From Actinomycetota bacterium (GTDB lineage: Bacteria; Actinomycetota; Thermoleophilia; Gaiellales; Gaiellaceae), in assembly GCA_005888315.1 (NCBI GenBank), contig VAWH01000024.1, forward strand, positions 19,011 to 83,010: a stretch of 64,000 nt of DNA, read 5' to 3'. How positions within the stretch are numbered: position 1 is the stretch's first letter; every line of letters begins with the position of its first letter. The position numbers were made by a program, and so were the translations under genes. A model generated the notes under the pieces. It was given only the letters and a program-made list of their open reading frames with translations, searched no databases and was not told where the DNA came from. Shown here in pieces: positions 41,842-50,717 of the stretch.

Positions 41842-42152
41842 TGGAGCTCTACCAGGCCGAATGGTGCCCGCACTCCCACAAGGTCCGGCAGCGGCTGACC
41901 GAGCTCGGCATCGACGTCACGCTCCGGCAGGTACCGGCGGATCCGGAGGACCGGGACGAGCTGAAGCGCGTCGCGGACACGGACGAGATCCCCGTGCTGG
42001 TCGGGTCGGACGGCGAGCCGCGCTGCGGGGAGGATGAGATCTTCGACTACCTCGACGAGTTCGACGAGCGGCCGGACGTCGAGGAGCACCGCGAGAAGGC
42101 CCGCGAAGAAGTGCCGACGTTCGAAGAGGCGTCTAGCCCCGCAACTTCCTGA
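41841..42152 (+). CDS. Glutaredoxin-like protein, CPHS active site
   Basis: 103 residues. The thioredoxin-fold start is 'MELYQAEWCPHSHKVRQRL', with C-P-H-S, the single-cysteine form (Cys9) of glutaredoxin-like proteins. 'DEIPVLVGSDG' is the cis-Pro strand. An acidic C-terminal tail follows. Its ATG overlaps the stop of the preceding secreted-protein gene, and its 3' end overlaps the convergent ligD-like gene by 20 bp. Redox partner unknown. Confidence 0.85.
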   Translation: MELYQAEWCPHSHKVRQRLTELGIDVTLRQVPADPEDRDELKRVADTDEIPVLVGSDGEPRCGEDEIFDYLDEFDERPDVEEHREKAREEVPTFEEASSPATS

Positions 42153-43050
42153 GCGCGGGCCCAAGCGCCTGCCCGCCCCGAAGCACTGGCTCGAACAGGT
42201 CGCCGTGCTTCGCCACCCGCTCGAGCGCCTCGCGTCGGCCGAAGTCGCGCGGCTGCACCCGCTCGGTCAGCTCCTCCCAGCGAAGCGGCGTCGAGACGGG
42301 CGCCCCCGGCTTCGGCCGCACCGAGTAGACCGACGCGATCGTCTTGCCATGGCCGTTCTGGCGATGGTCGACAAGGACGCCCTGCCGCTTCTTCTTCAGC
42401 CACTCGGTGGTCACGAGTCCAGGATGCTCGGCCTCGAGCTTCCGCGAGAGCAGCTCCGCGAACTCGTACGTCTGGTCGAAGCTCGCGCGGCGCGTGATCG
42501 GCACCAGCACGTGGATTCCGTCGGCGCCGCTCGTCTTCACGTACGAGCGCAGTTCGAGCTCATCGAGCGCCTCGCGCACGAGGTGCGCGACCCGGATCGC
42601 CTGTGCGAAGCCGTTCTGCGAATCCGGCGGGTCGAGGTCGAACAGCACGAAGTCGGGCCGATGCGGCTTGTCGACGCGCGAGTACCAGGCGTTCATGTCG
42701 ATGCAGTGCATCTGCACCATCCAGAGCAATGCCAGCTCGTCGTCGACGAGCGGGAAGTCGACGAGCCGCGAGCCGCCCTCGCGCGGCCACGTCCGAAACC
42801 GGCGCGTCTTGAGCCAGGACGGCATCCCTTTCGGTGCCTGCTTCTGGAAGAACGCCGGGCCGACGATCCCCTCGCGCCAGCGCTTCATCGTGAACGGCCG
42901 CTCCCGCAGATGCGGCACGATGGCCGGCGCGATCTCGCGGTAGTACTCGAACAGGTCGCCCTTGGTGACGCCGTCGTCCGGGAAGAGCACCCGGTCGGGA
43001 CTGCTGAGCCTGACCACACGCCGGCCGCGCCGGACTTCCCACTCACGCAT
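42133..43050 (-). CDS. ligD: LigD polymerase-domain protein (archaeo-eukaryotic primase-type)
   Basis: 305 residues from an ATG at 43050. The AEP/LigD polymerase signature is clear: 'LDLDPPD' catalytic acid pair (Asp138 and Asp140), preceded by 'MVQMHCIDMNAWYSRVDKPHRPDFV', and 'LVDDELALLWM'. This domain adds ribonucleotides and fills gaps during non-homologous end joining. The ligase and phosphoesterase domains of full LigD are absent, and no ku gene is seen here; those may lie elsewhere. Only 8 bp overlap the methyltransferase upstream, so they may be co-transcribed. Confidence 0.9.
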   Translation of the reverse strand: MREWEVRRGRRVVRLSSPDRVLFPDDGVTKGDLFEYYREIAPAIVPHLRERPFTMKRWREGIVGPAFFQKQAPKGMPSWLKTRRFRTWPREGGSRLVDFPLVDDELALLWMVQMHCIDMNAWYSRVDKPHRPDFVLFDLDPPDSQNGFAQAIRVAHLVREALDELELRSYVKTSGADGIHVLVPITRRASFDQTYEFAELLSRKLEAEHPGLVTTEWLKKKRQGVLVDHRQNGHGKTIASVYSVRPKPGAPVSTPLRWEELTERVQPRDFGRREALERVAKHGDLFEPVLRGGQALGPALRKLRG

Positions 43051-43816
43051 CGAGCCGAGTCCAGTAGGCGATCGTGCGGATCCGCCAGCGATACTCGACA
43101 TCGGGAACGAGTTCGCGCAGACGCGTTGCGAGCGCCAGCCGCTCCTCGTCCGACTGCGAGGCGATCGAGCTGACCGAGAGCATGGTCGCGAGCCAGCGCT
43201 CCCGATCGCGTACGACCTCTCGTTCGCTCGTCGCCTCGTGGAGCAGCCCGAAGGAGGAACGTTCGAGCGGCTCCCGCCACGCACCGGAGAGCACCCTCGG
43301 CAGACCGGGCGACCCACCGCGGGCGAAAGCTTCGTCGAGCAAAGACTCGACAGCTTCGCCCATCGGGGGCTCCGGCTCCCCGAACTCGATATTCCAGAAG
43401 ATCGCGAAGCCGCCGCCAGGACGCAGCACGCGCGCGATCTCCGCAACCGTCTCGTCGCTCGCGAACCAGTGGAATGCCTCGGCGCTGAAGACGGCGTCGA
43501 CGGAGTCCGCGTCGAGCGGGATTGCCTCCGCGCTGCCCGCGAGGGCCTCGGCCTCAGGAACAACCTCTTCGAGCACCTCGCGCATCACGTCGTCCGGCTC
43601 GACCGCGATGACTTGCGCGAAGCGGGGCACGAGGTCACGGGTCAGCTTGCCGGTGCCGGCGCCGAGATCGAGCACGGTCGCATCAACCGTCAGCTCGAGT
43701 TCGCGCACCACGAGGTCGATCAGCTCGTGCGGCCACCGTGGCCGGCCGAGCTCGTACTCGCGAGCCGCGTTCCCGAACGCGTCGGGCGGAGCGCTGCGCT
43801 CAGCCAACGCCCGCAA
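43043..43816 (-). CDS. Class I SAM-dependent methyltransferase
   Basis: 257 residues. Motif I 'VLDLGAGTGKLT' and 'VIAVEPDDVM' mark the SAM site, and 'AEAFHWFASDETVAEIARVLRPGGGFAIFWN' is the UbiE/methyltransferase-11 type motif IV-VI block. Small-molecule methylation is likely; the substrate is unknown. A few bases overlap the ligD-like gene downstream. Confidence 0.85.
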   Translation of the reverse strand: MRALAERSAPPDAFGNAAREYELGRPRWPHELIDLVVRELELTVDATVLDLGAGTGKLTRDLVPRFAQVIAVEPDDVMREVLEEVVPEAEALAGSAEAIPLDADSVDAVFSAEAFHWFASDETVAEIARVLRPGGGFAIFWNIEFGEPEPPMGEAVESLLDEAFARGGSPGLPRVLSGAWREPLERSSFGLLHEATSEREVVRDRERWLATMLSVSSIASQSDEERLALATRLRELVPDVEYRWRIRTIAYWTRLDA

Positions 43817-43823
43817 GCAACGA

Positions 43824-43889
43824 GGCGCCGGCTTGGCGGCGCCGCATAGAGGCCGTGCGGGCTTCGCCCGTGCGGCCGTCTAAACCCGG
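43824..43889. repeat. Dispersed double-hairpin repeat, family i
   Basis: GGCGCCG/CGGCGCC at 43824-43843, then an imperfect GGCCG...CGGCC stem at 43851-43877, then TAAACCCGG, which on the minus strand reads CCGGGTTTAG. It lies downstream of the acyl-CoA dehydrogenase stop and upstream of the methyltransferase. Confidence 0.7.
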
Positions 43890-43915
43890 TCGGTAATGCG
43901 GGATCAGCACGGACC

Positions 43916-45094
43916 CTAAGCCACGCCCATGAGGAGCGCCCGCTGTTCCTTCACCATCTCCCGGGCGATCACGAGCCGCTGGATCTGGTTCGTCCCCTCG
44001 TAGATCTGCGTGATCTTGGCGTCGCGCATCATCCGCTCGACGGGGTACTCCTGCATGTACCCGTAGCCGCCGAGGATCTGCACGGCGTCGGTCGTCACCT
44101 CCATCGCCACGTCCGTGCAGTAGAGCTTCGCCATCGCCGAGATCTTCGTCAGCTCGGAGCCCTCAATCCCATCGTCGATCATCTGCCCGCACCTGTAGAG
44201 GAGCCCGCGCGCGGCCTCGCACTTCGTCTCCATGTCGGCGAGCGTGGCGGCGATCAGCTGGTGCTGGGCAATCGGCTTCCCCATCGTCTCGCGCGACTTC
44301 GCGTACTCGAGCGCGTAATCGGTCGCACCCTGGGCGAGCCCGAGCCCCTGCGCGCCGATCCCCGGCCGTGAACGGTCGAGGATGCGCATTGCGATCCGAA
44401 AGCCTTCGCCTTCCTCGCCGAGCAAGTTGTCCGCCGGGACGCGGCAGTCGTTGAAGAAGAGCTCGCCGGTCGTCGAGCCCTTGATTCCCATCTTCGGCTC
44501 GATCCGCCCGACCTCGAACCCAGGCGCCTCGGCCTCGACGACGAAGGCCGAGATGCCCGCGTGCCCCGCGGACGGATCGGTCTTGGCGAAGACGATGTAG
44601 ACGCCGGCCACACCCGCGTTGGTGATGAACCGCTTCGAACCGTTGAGTACGTACTGGTCGCCTTCGCGGCGCGCCTCCGAGCGCATCGCCGCCGAATCCG
44701 AGCCGGAGCCGGGCTCCGTCAGCGCGTAGGCGGGGAGCCACTCGCCGCTCGCGAGCTTCGGCAGGAAGCGCTGCTTCTGCTCCTCCGTTCCCGCCAGCTT
44801 GATCCCGAGCGAGCCAAGCTCCTGCACCGCGAGGATCAGCCCGCTCGTGGCGCAGACCTTGGAGACCTCCTCGATCGCGACCAACGTCATCAGGGCGCTC
44901 GCGCCGGCACCGCCGTACTCCTCGTCGAACATCAGCGCAAAGACGTCGTGCTCCCGGAAGAGCCCGACGACGTCCCAGGGGAACTCGGAGCTCTTGTCGA
45001 TCTCGGCCGCACGCGGCGCGATCCGCTCGCGCGAGAGATCGCGGATCAGGTCGCGGACCTCACGCTGCTCCTCGCTCAGAGGCTCGTGGGACAC
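43916..45094 (-). CDS. Acyl-CoA dehydrogenase
   Basis: 392 residues from a GTG at 45094 ('SHEPLSEEQREVRDLI'); an in-frame start at 45157 would add 21 unlikely residues. It contains the FAD-binding 'YALTEPGSGSDSAAM', 'KRFITNAG', and the catalytic Glu in 'QIYEGTNQIQRLVIAR', in the position of short-chain acyl-CoA dehydrogenases. It inserts the first double bond in fatty-acyl or branched-chain acyl-CoA oxidation. Electrons pass to an electron-transferring flavoprotein that is not seen here. Confidence 0.92.
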   Translation of the reverse strand: MSHEPLSEEQREVRDLIRDLSRERIAPRAAEIDKSSEFPWDVVGLFREHDVFALMFDEEYGGAGASALMTLVAIEEVSKVCATSGLILAVQELGSLGIKLAGTEEQKQRFLPKLASGEWLPAYALTEPGSGSDSAAMRSEARREGDQYVLNGSKRFITNAGVAGVYIVFAKTDPSAGHAGISAFVVEAEAPGFEVGRIEPKMGIKGSTTGELFFNDCRVPADNLLGEEGEGFRIAMRILDRSRPGIGAQGLGLAQGATDYALEYAKSRETMGKPIAQHQLIAATLADMETKCEAARGLLYRCGQMIDDGIEGSELTKISAMAKLYCTDVAMEVTTDAVQILGGYGYMQEYPVERMMRDAKITQIYEGTNQIQRLVIAREMVKEQRALLMGVA

Positions 45095-45155
45095 GCCGCG
45101 ATTGTATGGAGTGGAACCCCTCAACCGAATCGCCTTCGCCGCCGATACAAGCGGC

Positions 45156-45236
45156 ATGCGTGCCCAGCTTCCGCTCGTCCTGCTTCCGCTCCCCGCGCTT
45201 GTCGTCGGGGCGCTGGTCGCAATCGGCTTGCTCTAG
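45156..45236 (+). CDS. Possible 26-residue membrane peptide
   Basis: A short open frame (MRAQLPLVLLPLPALVVG...) that is almost entirely hydrophobic, ATG at 45156, stop at 45236. No ribosome site is obvious. It sits between the acyl-CoA dehydrogenase gene and the DUF1326 gene. It could be a genuine small membrane peptide or chance. Confidence 0.25.
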   Translation: MRAQLPLVLLPLPALVVGALVAIGLL

Positions 45237-45838
45237 CCGGCGTAGTCGAACGTCGACTCGAAGGCGCAGACGCCGCGGTGCTCGAATACGAGCGGCGCCG
45301 CTTGCACACGCAGCTCGTCGACGACGAGTTCCCGTCCCTCGCGGTCATGCCCGGGGATTACGCATGTGATCGTCTCCTGCCCTGCATACGGCCTGGAGAC
45401 GCGCACGCTGATCGACTCGCCGACCCGGAACCACCCGCGGCCGGGCGTGTGGTCGATCTCGATCCGTGCCGGCTCGACGCCCAGCGGATCACTCGCCTTC
45501 CACGCCCACGGGAAGTGCTCGAGCACGTTGCCGCCGAGCGCGCCCGAGAAAATCTGCCCGAGCGCCTCGTGCTGGTCTGCATCGCCGCGCTCGTCCACGA
45601 ACAGCGCGAACGTCCACGGTGAGCCTTCCTCGTCGTCGCTGTAGCGCGCCGCGAGCACGACGCCGAGCCCGGCCAAGTCGATGTCTTGGCCACTACCCTC
45701 CTCGATCGACCACGAGAGGGCGAATTCGCAGATTCCGTGGGTCGAGCGGCCGCCGGGTCGCGCGTCGATCCGCCGGCAGGGGCACGGCGCATCGCAGTTG
45801 CAGGACTCGAGATAGGTGCCGCGGAGGCGGTAGGCCAT
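45233..45838 (-). CDS. DUF1326 protein, cysteine-rich
   Basis: 201 residues from an ATG at 45838 that overlaps the stop of the DUF2182 gene as TAATG. N-terminal cysteines (positions 13, 15, 19 and 21 in C-N-C-D-A-P-C-P-C) follow a C-x-C-x3-C-x-C pattern also present in the other DUF1326 protein here. The remainder is beta-rich, with 'IDHTPGRGWFRVGESISVRVSRPYAG'. DUF1326 has no established function; a metal or redox role is suggested by the cysteines. Confidence 0.85.
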   Translation of the reverse strand: MAYRLRGTYLESCNCDAPCPCRRIDARPGGRSTHGICEFALSWSIEEGSGQDIDLAGLGVVLAARYSDDEEGSPWTFALFVDERGDADQHEALGQIFSGALGGNVLEHFPWAWKASDPLGVEPARIEIDHTPGRGWFRVGESISVRVSRPYAGQETITCVIPGHDREGRELVVDELRVQAAPLVFEHRGVCAFESTFDYAG

Positions 45839-46623
45839 TAAGAGCCCATGTGCATCGCGGGCGCCCCATGGCCGGGCACGTGTAGGCCGGGCACCGACCC
45901 GGGAGAGACCGCAACCCAGACTCCCAGCGCTACGAACGCCGCGGCGAAGAGCGGCGCTAGGCGATCCCCGGCCGGCACCACCTTCTGCGCGAAGATCACC
46001 ACCGCGATCACGGCCATCCAGGTCAGGCTCATGACACCGAGCGCGAACAGCGCCACCATCAGCCCCCAGCAGCAGCCGACGCAGTAGAGGCCGTGCTCGA
46101 CGCCCATCCGGAGGGCGCCCGCTTGGCCGTCCCGCCAGCCGCCGAGGACGAAATGGAGAGGACCGCGGCAATGGCGCAGACAAACCTCTTTAAGCGGCGT
46201 CAATTCGTACAGCCCCGCGAAGACGAGCGCGGCGCCGGCGACGTACGGGCCGCCGTGGTTCCAACCGAGGAAGTGCGGGGCGGCGTCCTTCGCCGTGCGG
46301 TAGAAGCCGTAGGCCAGGAGCCCGTAGCCGGTCCAGGCGACCAGATAGCCCGTGACGAATACCCACGTAGACGCGGCGCCGGCGTTGCCCCGGCGCAGGC
46401 GTTCCCGGTTGACGCGGTTGAACACGAGCACCATCGGCGCCGCCGACGGCAACATCATCGCGGCCATCATCGTCACCCAGATCCCGACGTACCAGCCGAG
46501 ACCGCCGAGATCGGTGCCGGGGCCGGCGTCCATGCCATGCATGCGCTCGTAGGTGACGATCCAGGCCACGAGCGCGCCGCCGAGCAGCGCGCCCGAGACG
46601 GCGACGGGCCTCGGCAGGGACAC
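45838..46623 (-). CDS. DUF2182 polytopic membrane protein
   Basis: 261 residues from a GTG at 46623, four bases after the stop of the upstream DUF1326 gene. About seven transmembrane segments are seen. Conserved motifs: 'MMAAMMLPSAAPM', 'LTPLKEVCLRHCRGPLHFVL' and 'GLYCVGCCWGLM', which carry Cys, His and Met in the membrane. The family is described as predicted metal-binding. The partner DUF1326 proteins on both sides of it in one operon suggest a complex. Confidence 0.85.
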   Translation of the reverse strand: MSLPRPVAVSGALLGGALVAWIVTYERMHGMDAGPGTDLGGLGWYVGIWVTMMAAMMLPSAAPMVLVFNRVNRERLRRGNAGAASTWVFVTGYLVAWTGYGLLAYGFYRTAKDAAPHFLGWNHGGPYVAGAALVFAGLYELTPLKEVCLRHCRGPLHFVLGGWRDGQAGALRMGVEHGLYCVGCCWGLMVALFALGVMSLTWMAVIAVVIFAQKVVPAGDRLAPLFAAAFVALGVWVAVSPGSVPGLHVPGHGAPAMHMGS

Positions 46624-46627
46624 GCGG

Positions 46628-47293
46628 CTACCGCGCTTCGACGACCGTCGGCGTGTACTTCTCTTGGAAGGCGTTGCCGTGGCGGACGTACGCCATCGAG
46701 CTGTGGCTGTTCTCGTTCGAGAATTCGACGTCGCCCTTCGCGACGAGCTTCGTCGAGACGGCGGTCTCGGCCTCTTCGTGCTCGCCCGTGTACTCGAAGC
46801 CGCCGGGGATCCGGACGACGACGCGATACGGGTCGGGCGGGTCGATCCCGCGCATGGTGTCGCTCTCCGTCTCGAGGACTTCACCGGCCTTGACCCGGCC
46901 GGTGCGCGAATCGAGATCGAACTCGAACTCGAAGGGCACGAATTGCGGCTCCTTCATGTTCGGGCAGACCGCGGCGACGATCTCGAAGAACGTGTCGCCC
47001 TGCTGGCCACTCAAGATCTGCAGAAGCGCGTCGCGCTGCGGCTCGTCGGCCTTCTCGTCGATGATCGGGACGACCTCGCCGTTGCCCTCGTGCATCGCCC
47101 CGGGCCATCTGACTGTTCCAGCCCAGTGCAGCCCAGTCAGGTCGACGTCGCCGAAGTTGCCCTTGTCGATTCGCATTGCCACCGCGCCTTCGCAGTGGTC
47201 GTGCGTCGGAAACTGGTTGAAGTCGCAAGGGCAGCCCGGATCGCAGTTGCAGTTCTTGAACCAGGGGCCTTCCATGTACCAGTCTGTTGCCAC
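46628..47293 (-). CDS. DUF1326 protein, cysteine-rich, first gene of the operon
   Basis: 221 residues, GTG at 47293 with AAGGAGG seven bases upstream. C15, C17, C21 and C23 in 'NCNCDPGCPCDF' match the spacing in its paralogue at 45233-45838. A His-x-His-like 'THDHCEGAVAM' lies near by. The rest is beta-rich ('FEFEFDLDSRTGRVKAGEVLE'). No signal peptide is evident. Its function is unknown. Confidence 0.85.
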   Translation of the reverse strand: MATDWYMEGPWFKNCNCDPGCPCDFNQFPTHDHCEGAVAMRIDKGNFGDVDLTGLHWAGTVRWPGAMHEGNGEVVPIIDEKADEPQRDALLQILSGQQGDTFFEIVAAVCPNMKEPQFVPFEFEFDLDSRTGRVKAGEVLETESDTMRGIDPPDPYRVVVRIPGGFEYTGEHEEAETAVSTKLVAKGDVEFSNENSHSSMAYVRHGNAFQEKYTPTVVEAR

Positions 47294-47375
47294 GCGCGCC
47301 TCCTTGTCTCGGTTCGGACGGGCAGATGATCATTAGCACCGGCCGCGCGGTCAAGTCGGCATACGCTTTGCGCCG

Positions 47376-48917
47376 GTGATCCTCGAGAACGGTGTCATCC
47401 GCACGATGGAGCCGTCGCTGCCGACGGCCCGTGGGCTTGCGATCGCCGGCGAGTGGATCGCCGGCGGCGTCGGCACGCACGAGACGGCGCTCGCAAGCCC
47501 CGACCGCGTCGACGTCGGCGGCCGCTGCGTCGTGCCCGGCTTCACCGACTCGCACGTCCACTTTCCGACCTGGGCGATGGCGCAGCACGAGGTTCGGCTC
47601 GAGGGCACGCGCTCGCTCGAGGAGGCGCTCGCGCGCGTGCGCGAGGCGCTTGCGGAGGTGCGGCCCGGCCGGTGGCTGCTCGGACGCGGCTGGCGTAGTG
47701 GCGACTGGCAGCCGCGGGTCGAGCCGACGAAGGAGCGGCTCGACGAGCTCGCCGGCGAGACGCCCGTTGCGCTGATGGCGAGAGATTCGCACTCGGTCTG
47801 GCTCAGCTCCGCGGCACTCGCCCGCGCGAACGGCGACCTGCACGTCCCCGGCGGCGTCGTCGAGGTGGACGAGCACGGCGAGCCCACCGGGGTCCTGCGT
47901 GAGGAGTCCTGCTGGCACTTCCGCGACGCCTACATCGAGACGACCGACGACGAGTACGTGGAGGCGATGCGGACGGCGATCAAGCTGGCCAACTCGCGCG
48001 GCGTCACGGCCGTGCACGACAAGGACGGCTGGCTCGGGGCGCCGCGGTTCTGGCAGCGCCTCGACTCGGAGGGAGCCCTGACGCTGCGCGTGTGGCAGTC
48101 GCTGCCGGCCGAGAAGGTGGACGACCTCGCCGCCCTCGGCATCGCGAGCGGCTTCGGCGGCCCGCGCCTCGAGCTCGGCTATCTCAAGGTCTTCATGGAC
48201 GGCACGCTCGGCTCGCAGACGGCGCGCATGCTCGACGGCTCGGGCGTCGAGATCACGAGCCGCGAGGCGTTCGCCGACCTCATCCGCCGCGCCGCTCGCG
48301 CCGGCTTCCCGGTCGCCGTGCACGCGATCGGCGACCAGGCGAATCGCGACGCGCTGGACGCATTCGAGGAGACGCGTTCGGACTGGCAGCCCCGCGGCCT
48401 GCGTCAGCGCGTCGAGCACGCGCAGCTCCTCGCGCCCGAGGATGTCGGGCGCTTCGCGCAGCTCGGCGTCGCCACGTCGGTGCAGTTCTCGCACGCGCCC
48501 TCCGACCGCGATCTCGCCGACCGCCTTTGGGCCGCCAAGACGGACGGCGCCTACGCCTTCCGCTCGCTCTGGGACTCGGGCGCGCTGCTAGCGAACGGCT
48601 CCGACGCGCCGATCGAGGAGCTCGATCCGCTCGCGGGCATCCGCGCCGGGGTGCTGCGCACGCTCGACGACCGCCCGGCCTGGCACCCGGGGCAGGCGCT
48701 GACGGTGGAGCAGGCCCTCACAGCTTCGACCGTCAACCCCGCGTGGCTCGCCGGCGACGAGCGGCGTCGCGGCAAGCTGCTTCCCGGCCAGTATGCCGAC
48801 CTGGTCGTCCTCGACCGCGACCCGGTCGCCTGCGCGGTTGAGGAGCTCCCGGAGGTACGCATCGTCGCGACGATGCTTGGCGGCAACTGGGTGCACAATC
48901 CGCCCCCTTGGGACTGA
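47376..48917 (+). CDS. YtcJ-like amidohydrolase
   Basis: 513 residues, GTG start. The metal-binding HxH ('DSHVHFP'), 'HAIGDQANRDALDAF', and 'NGSDAPIEELDPL' (metal-binding Asp) place it in the amidohydrolase-3/YtcJ group. Members hydrolyse amides or formamides; the substrate is not known. It is transcribed divergently from the DUF1326-DUF2182 operon, 82 bp apart, which is a weak association. Confidence 0.88.
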   Translation: MILENGVIRTMEPSLPTARGLAIAGEWIAGGVGTHETALASPDRVDVGGRCVVPGFTDSHVHFPTWAMAQHEVRLEGTRSLEEALARVREALAEVRPGRWLLGRGWRSGDWQPRVEPTKERLDELAGETPVALMARDSHSVWLSSAALARANGDLHVPGGVVEVDEHGEPTGVLREESCWHFRDAYIETTDDEYVEAMRTAIKLANSRGVTAVHDKDGWLGAPRFWQRLDSEGALTLRVWQSLPAEKVDDLAALGIASGFGGPRLELGYLKVFMDGTLGSQTARMLDGSGVEITSREAFADLIRRAARAGFPVAVHAIGDQANRDALDAFEETRSDWQPRGLRQRVEHAQLLAPEDVGRFAQLGVATSVQFSHAPSDRDLADRLWAAKTDGAYAFRSLWDSGALLANGSDAPIEELDPLAGIRAGVLRTLDDRPAWHPGQALTVEQALTASTVNPAWLAGDERRRGKLLPGQYADLVVLDRDPVACAVEELPEVRIVATMLGGNWVHNPPPWD

Positions 48918-49054
48918 CCCGGTCTTTCGGATCGGCCCCTATCGTGGCAGAAGGTTCGGTGTTGGTAAGGAATCCCAACCTGCGCCTGACCGCACGGTCC
49001 TAGTGAATGCGCCCGATTCTCCTCCTCCCCTTAGGCTCGGGTTGCTCATCCAAC
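48918..49054. other. Non-coding gap between convergent genes
   Basis: The stretch holds a GTTGG/CCAAC mini-stem (48970s) but no open frame with a plausible start. It precedes the terminator at 49055. I see nothing further. Confidence 0.4.
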
Positions 49055-49089
49055 GACGAAGGGCCGGCTTCTCCGCCGGCCCTTTCGTC
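49055..49089. terminator. Two-way terminator hairpin
   Basis: A GACGAAGGGCCGGC/GCCGGCCCTTTCGTC stem (one-base bulge) with a 6-nt loop lies between the amidohydrolase and phoU stops. The T's at its 3' end on the plus strand and the mirror on the minus strand make it a terminator for both convergent genes. Confidence 0.75.
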
Positions 49090-49142
49090 AGGTCCGCGAC
49101 ATCGCGTGCAATGCCAACCGGAGGCCGTTTCGGTGAGTGAGG

Positions 49143-49829
49143 CTACGGACCAGCCGTGTGCGATGCATCAGTGAACTCGCGGAACTCCCCGGTGATCAGG
49201 AAGGCCGTCTGCTCACCGATGTCGACGGCGTGGTCGCCGATCCGCTCGAGACAGCGGGAGACGAGGATCATCCGCAGCCCCCACTCCCGCTTGGAGATGT
49301 CGCCGCCGAAGTCCAGCACGCGCTCGACGGCGCGGCGGTTTGCACGATCGATCAGCTCGTCGAGATCGACAAGCGAGGAGGCAGCCTCGAGATCTCGCCG
49401 CTGGAACGAGTCGAGCGCGATGCGGATCATCTCCTCGGCGCGCTGGCCCATTTCCTCGAATGCCTGGACCAGCCCCTCGTCCGGCTCGACGTCGGCGACG
49501 AGCTTCGTCAGCTTCGCGATCGTGACGCAGTAGTCGCCCATCCGCTCGAGATGCAGGTTCGCGTGCAGCATCGCGAGCACGAGGCGCAGGTCGACCGCCA
49601 CCGGCGTCTGCCGTGCGAGCAGCGACTGGATGCCCTCCTGGATCGCGAGGTAGCGGCCGTCGACCTCGTCGTCGAAGGCGATCACCTCGTCCGCGAGCTC
49701 CGCATCGGCCTGCTCGACGGCGTTCACCGCCGCCCGCAGGGCCCGCAGGACGTAGGCGCCCTCCTCCTGGAGGGCCGCCTCGACCTGCTCGAGCTCCTCC
49801 TGGAAGGTGATCCGCATCTCAGAAGCCAT
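49143..49829 (-). CDS. phoU: PhoU phosphate-uptake regulator
   Basis: 228 residues. Two three-helix repeats with the PhoU signature are seen ('NLHLERMGDYCVTIAKL' and 'SRCLERIGDHAVDIGEQ', carrying the E-R-[MI]-G-D-[YH] metal-binding motif). It represses the phosphate regulon when phosphate is plentiful by working with PstSCAB and the sensor kinase. It is the last gene of the pst operon. Confidence 0.95.
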   Translation of the reverse strand: MASEMRITFQEELEQVEAALQEEGAYVLRALRAAVNAVEQADAELADEVIAFDDEVDGRYLAIQEGIQSLLARQTPVAVDLRLVLAMLHANLHLERMGDYCVTIAKLTKLVADVEPDEGLVQAFEEMGQRAEEMIRIALDSFQRRDLEAASSLVDLDELIDRANRRAVERVLDFGGDISKREWGLRMILVSRCLERIGDHAVDIGEQTAFLITGEFREFTDASHTAGP

Positions 49830-49869
49830 CGTATCCCTCGGCTTTTTCGCGGAAACCGGCGGCCGGCGC

Positions 49870-50715
49870 CTAGCCGAACCGGCCGGTGACGTAGCCCTCG
49901 GTGCGCTTGTCGTCGGGCTGGGTGAAGATCTTCGGCGTCTCGTCGTACTCGACGAGCACGCCGTGGCCGCCGCTCTCGGTTCGCTCGAGCGTGAAGAACG
50001 CGGTCATGTCCGCGACCCGCGCCGCCTGCTGCATGTTGTGCGTGACGATCACGAGCGTGTACTCGTTCTTCAGCTCGTGCATCAGGTCTTCGATCTTCGT
50101 CGTCGCGATCGGGTCGAGCGCAGAAGCCGGCTCGTCGAGCAGGACGACATCGGGCTCGACCGCGATCGCGCGGGCGAGGCAAAGCCGCTGCTGCTGGCCG
50201 CCGGAGAGGCCGAAGGCGCCCTTCTTGAGCCGGTTCTTGACCTCGTCCCAGAGCGCCGCCTGCGTCAGGGCTCGCTCGACGCGGCCGTCGAGGTCGTCCT
50301 TCATCCCCAGGACGCGCAGACCCCAGGCGACGTTGTCGTAGATCGACTTCGGGAACGGATTCGGCTTCTGGAAGACCATCCCGATCCGCCGCCGCACTTC
50401 GACCGGATCGACACCGTCACCGTAGATGTTCTGGCCGTGGTAGAGGACCTCGCCATCGACCTTGGCCGACGGGATGAGGTCGTTCATCCGGTTCAGCGAG
50501 CGCAGGAAGGTGCTCTTGCCACAACCCGACGGCCCGATGATCGCCGTAACGAGGTTGCGGTAGATAGGAAGATCGACGTTTGAGACGGCCGGCGCCTTGC
50601 CGTAGCTGACGGTCAGGCCCCGCGTTTCGAAGACGGCCTCGCGATCCGAGGCGCTCAACGGCGCCTCGCGAGCCTGAGCAATCTCGATCGGCGCCACCGC
50701 GCCCATCGTATCCAT
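49870..50715 (-). CDS. pstB: Phosphate ABC transporter ATP-binding protein
   Basis: 281 residues from an ATG at 50715, two bases after the pstA stop. It has Walker A 'GPSGCGKST', the signature '[15 protein letters not shown]', Walker B '[13 protein letters not shown]' and '[14 protein letters not shown]', all as in PstB. It energises high-affinity phosphate import through PstCA. The N-terminus (about 28 residues) is longer than in E. coli. Confidence 0.97.
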   Translation of the reverse strand: MDTMGAVAPIEIAQAREAPLSASDREAVFETRGLTVSYGKAPAVSNVDLPIYRNLVTAIIGPSGCGKSTFLRSLNRMNDLIPSAKVDGEVLYHGQNIYGDGVDPVEVRRRIGMVFQKPNPFPKSIYDNVAWGLRVLGMKDDLDGRVERALTQAALWDEVKNRLKKGAFGLSGGQQQRLCLARAIAVEPDVVLLDEPASALDPIATTKIEDLMHELKNEYTLVIVTHNMQQAARVADMTAFFTLERTESGGHGVLVEYDETPKIFTQPDDKRTEGYVTGRFG

Positions 50716-50717
50716 GG

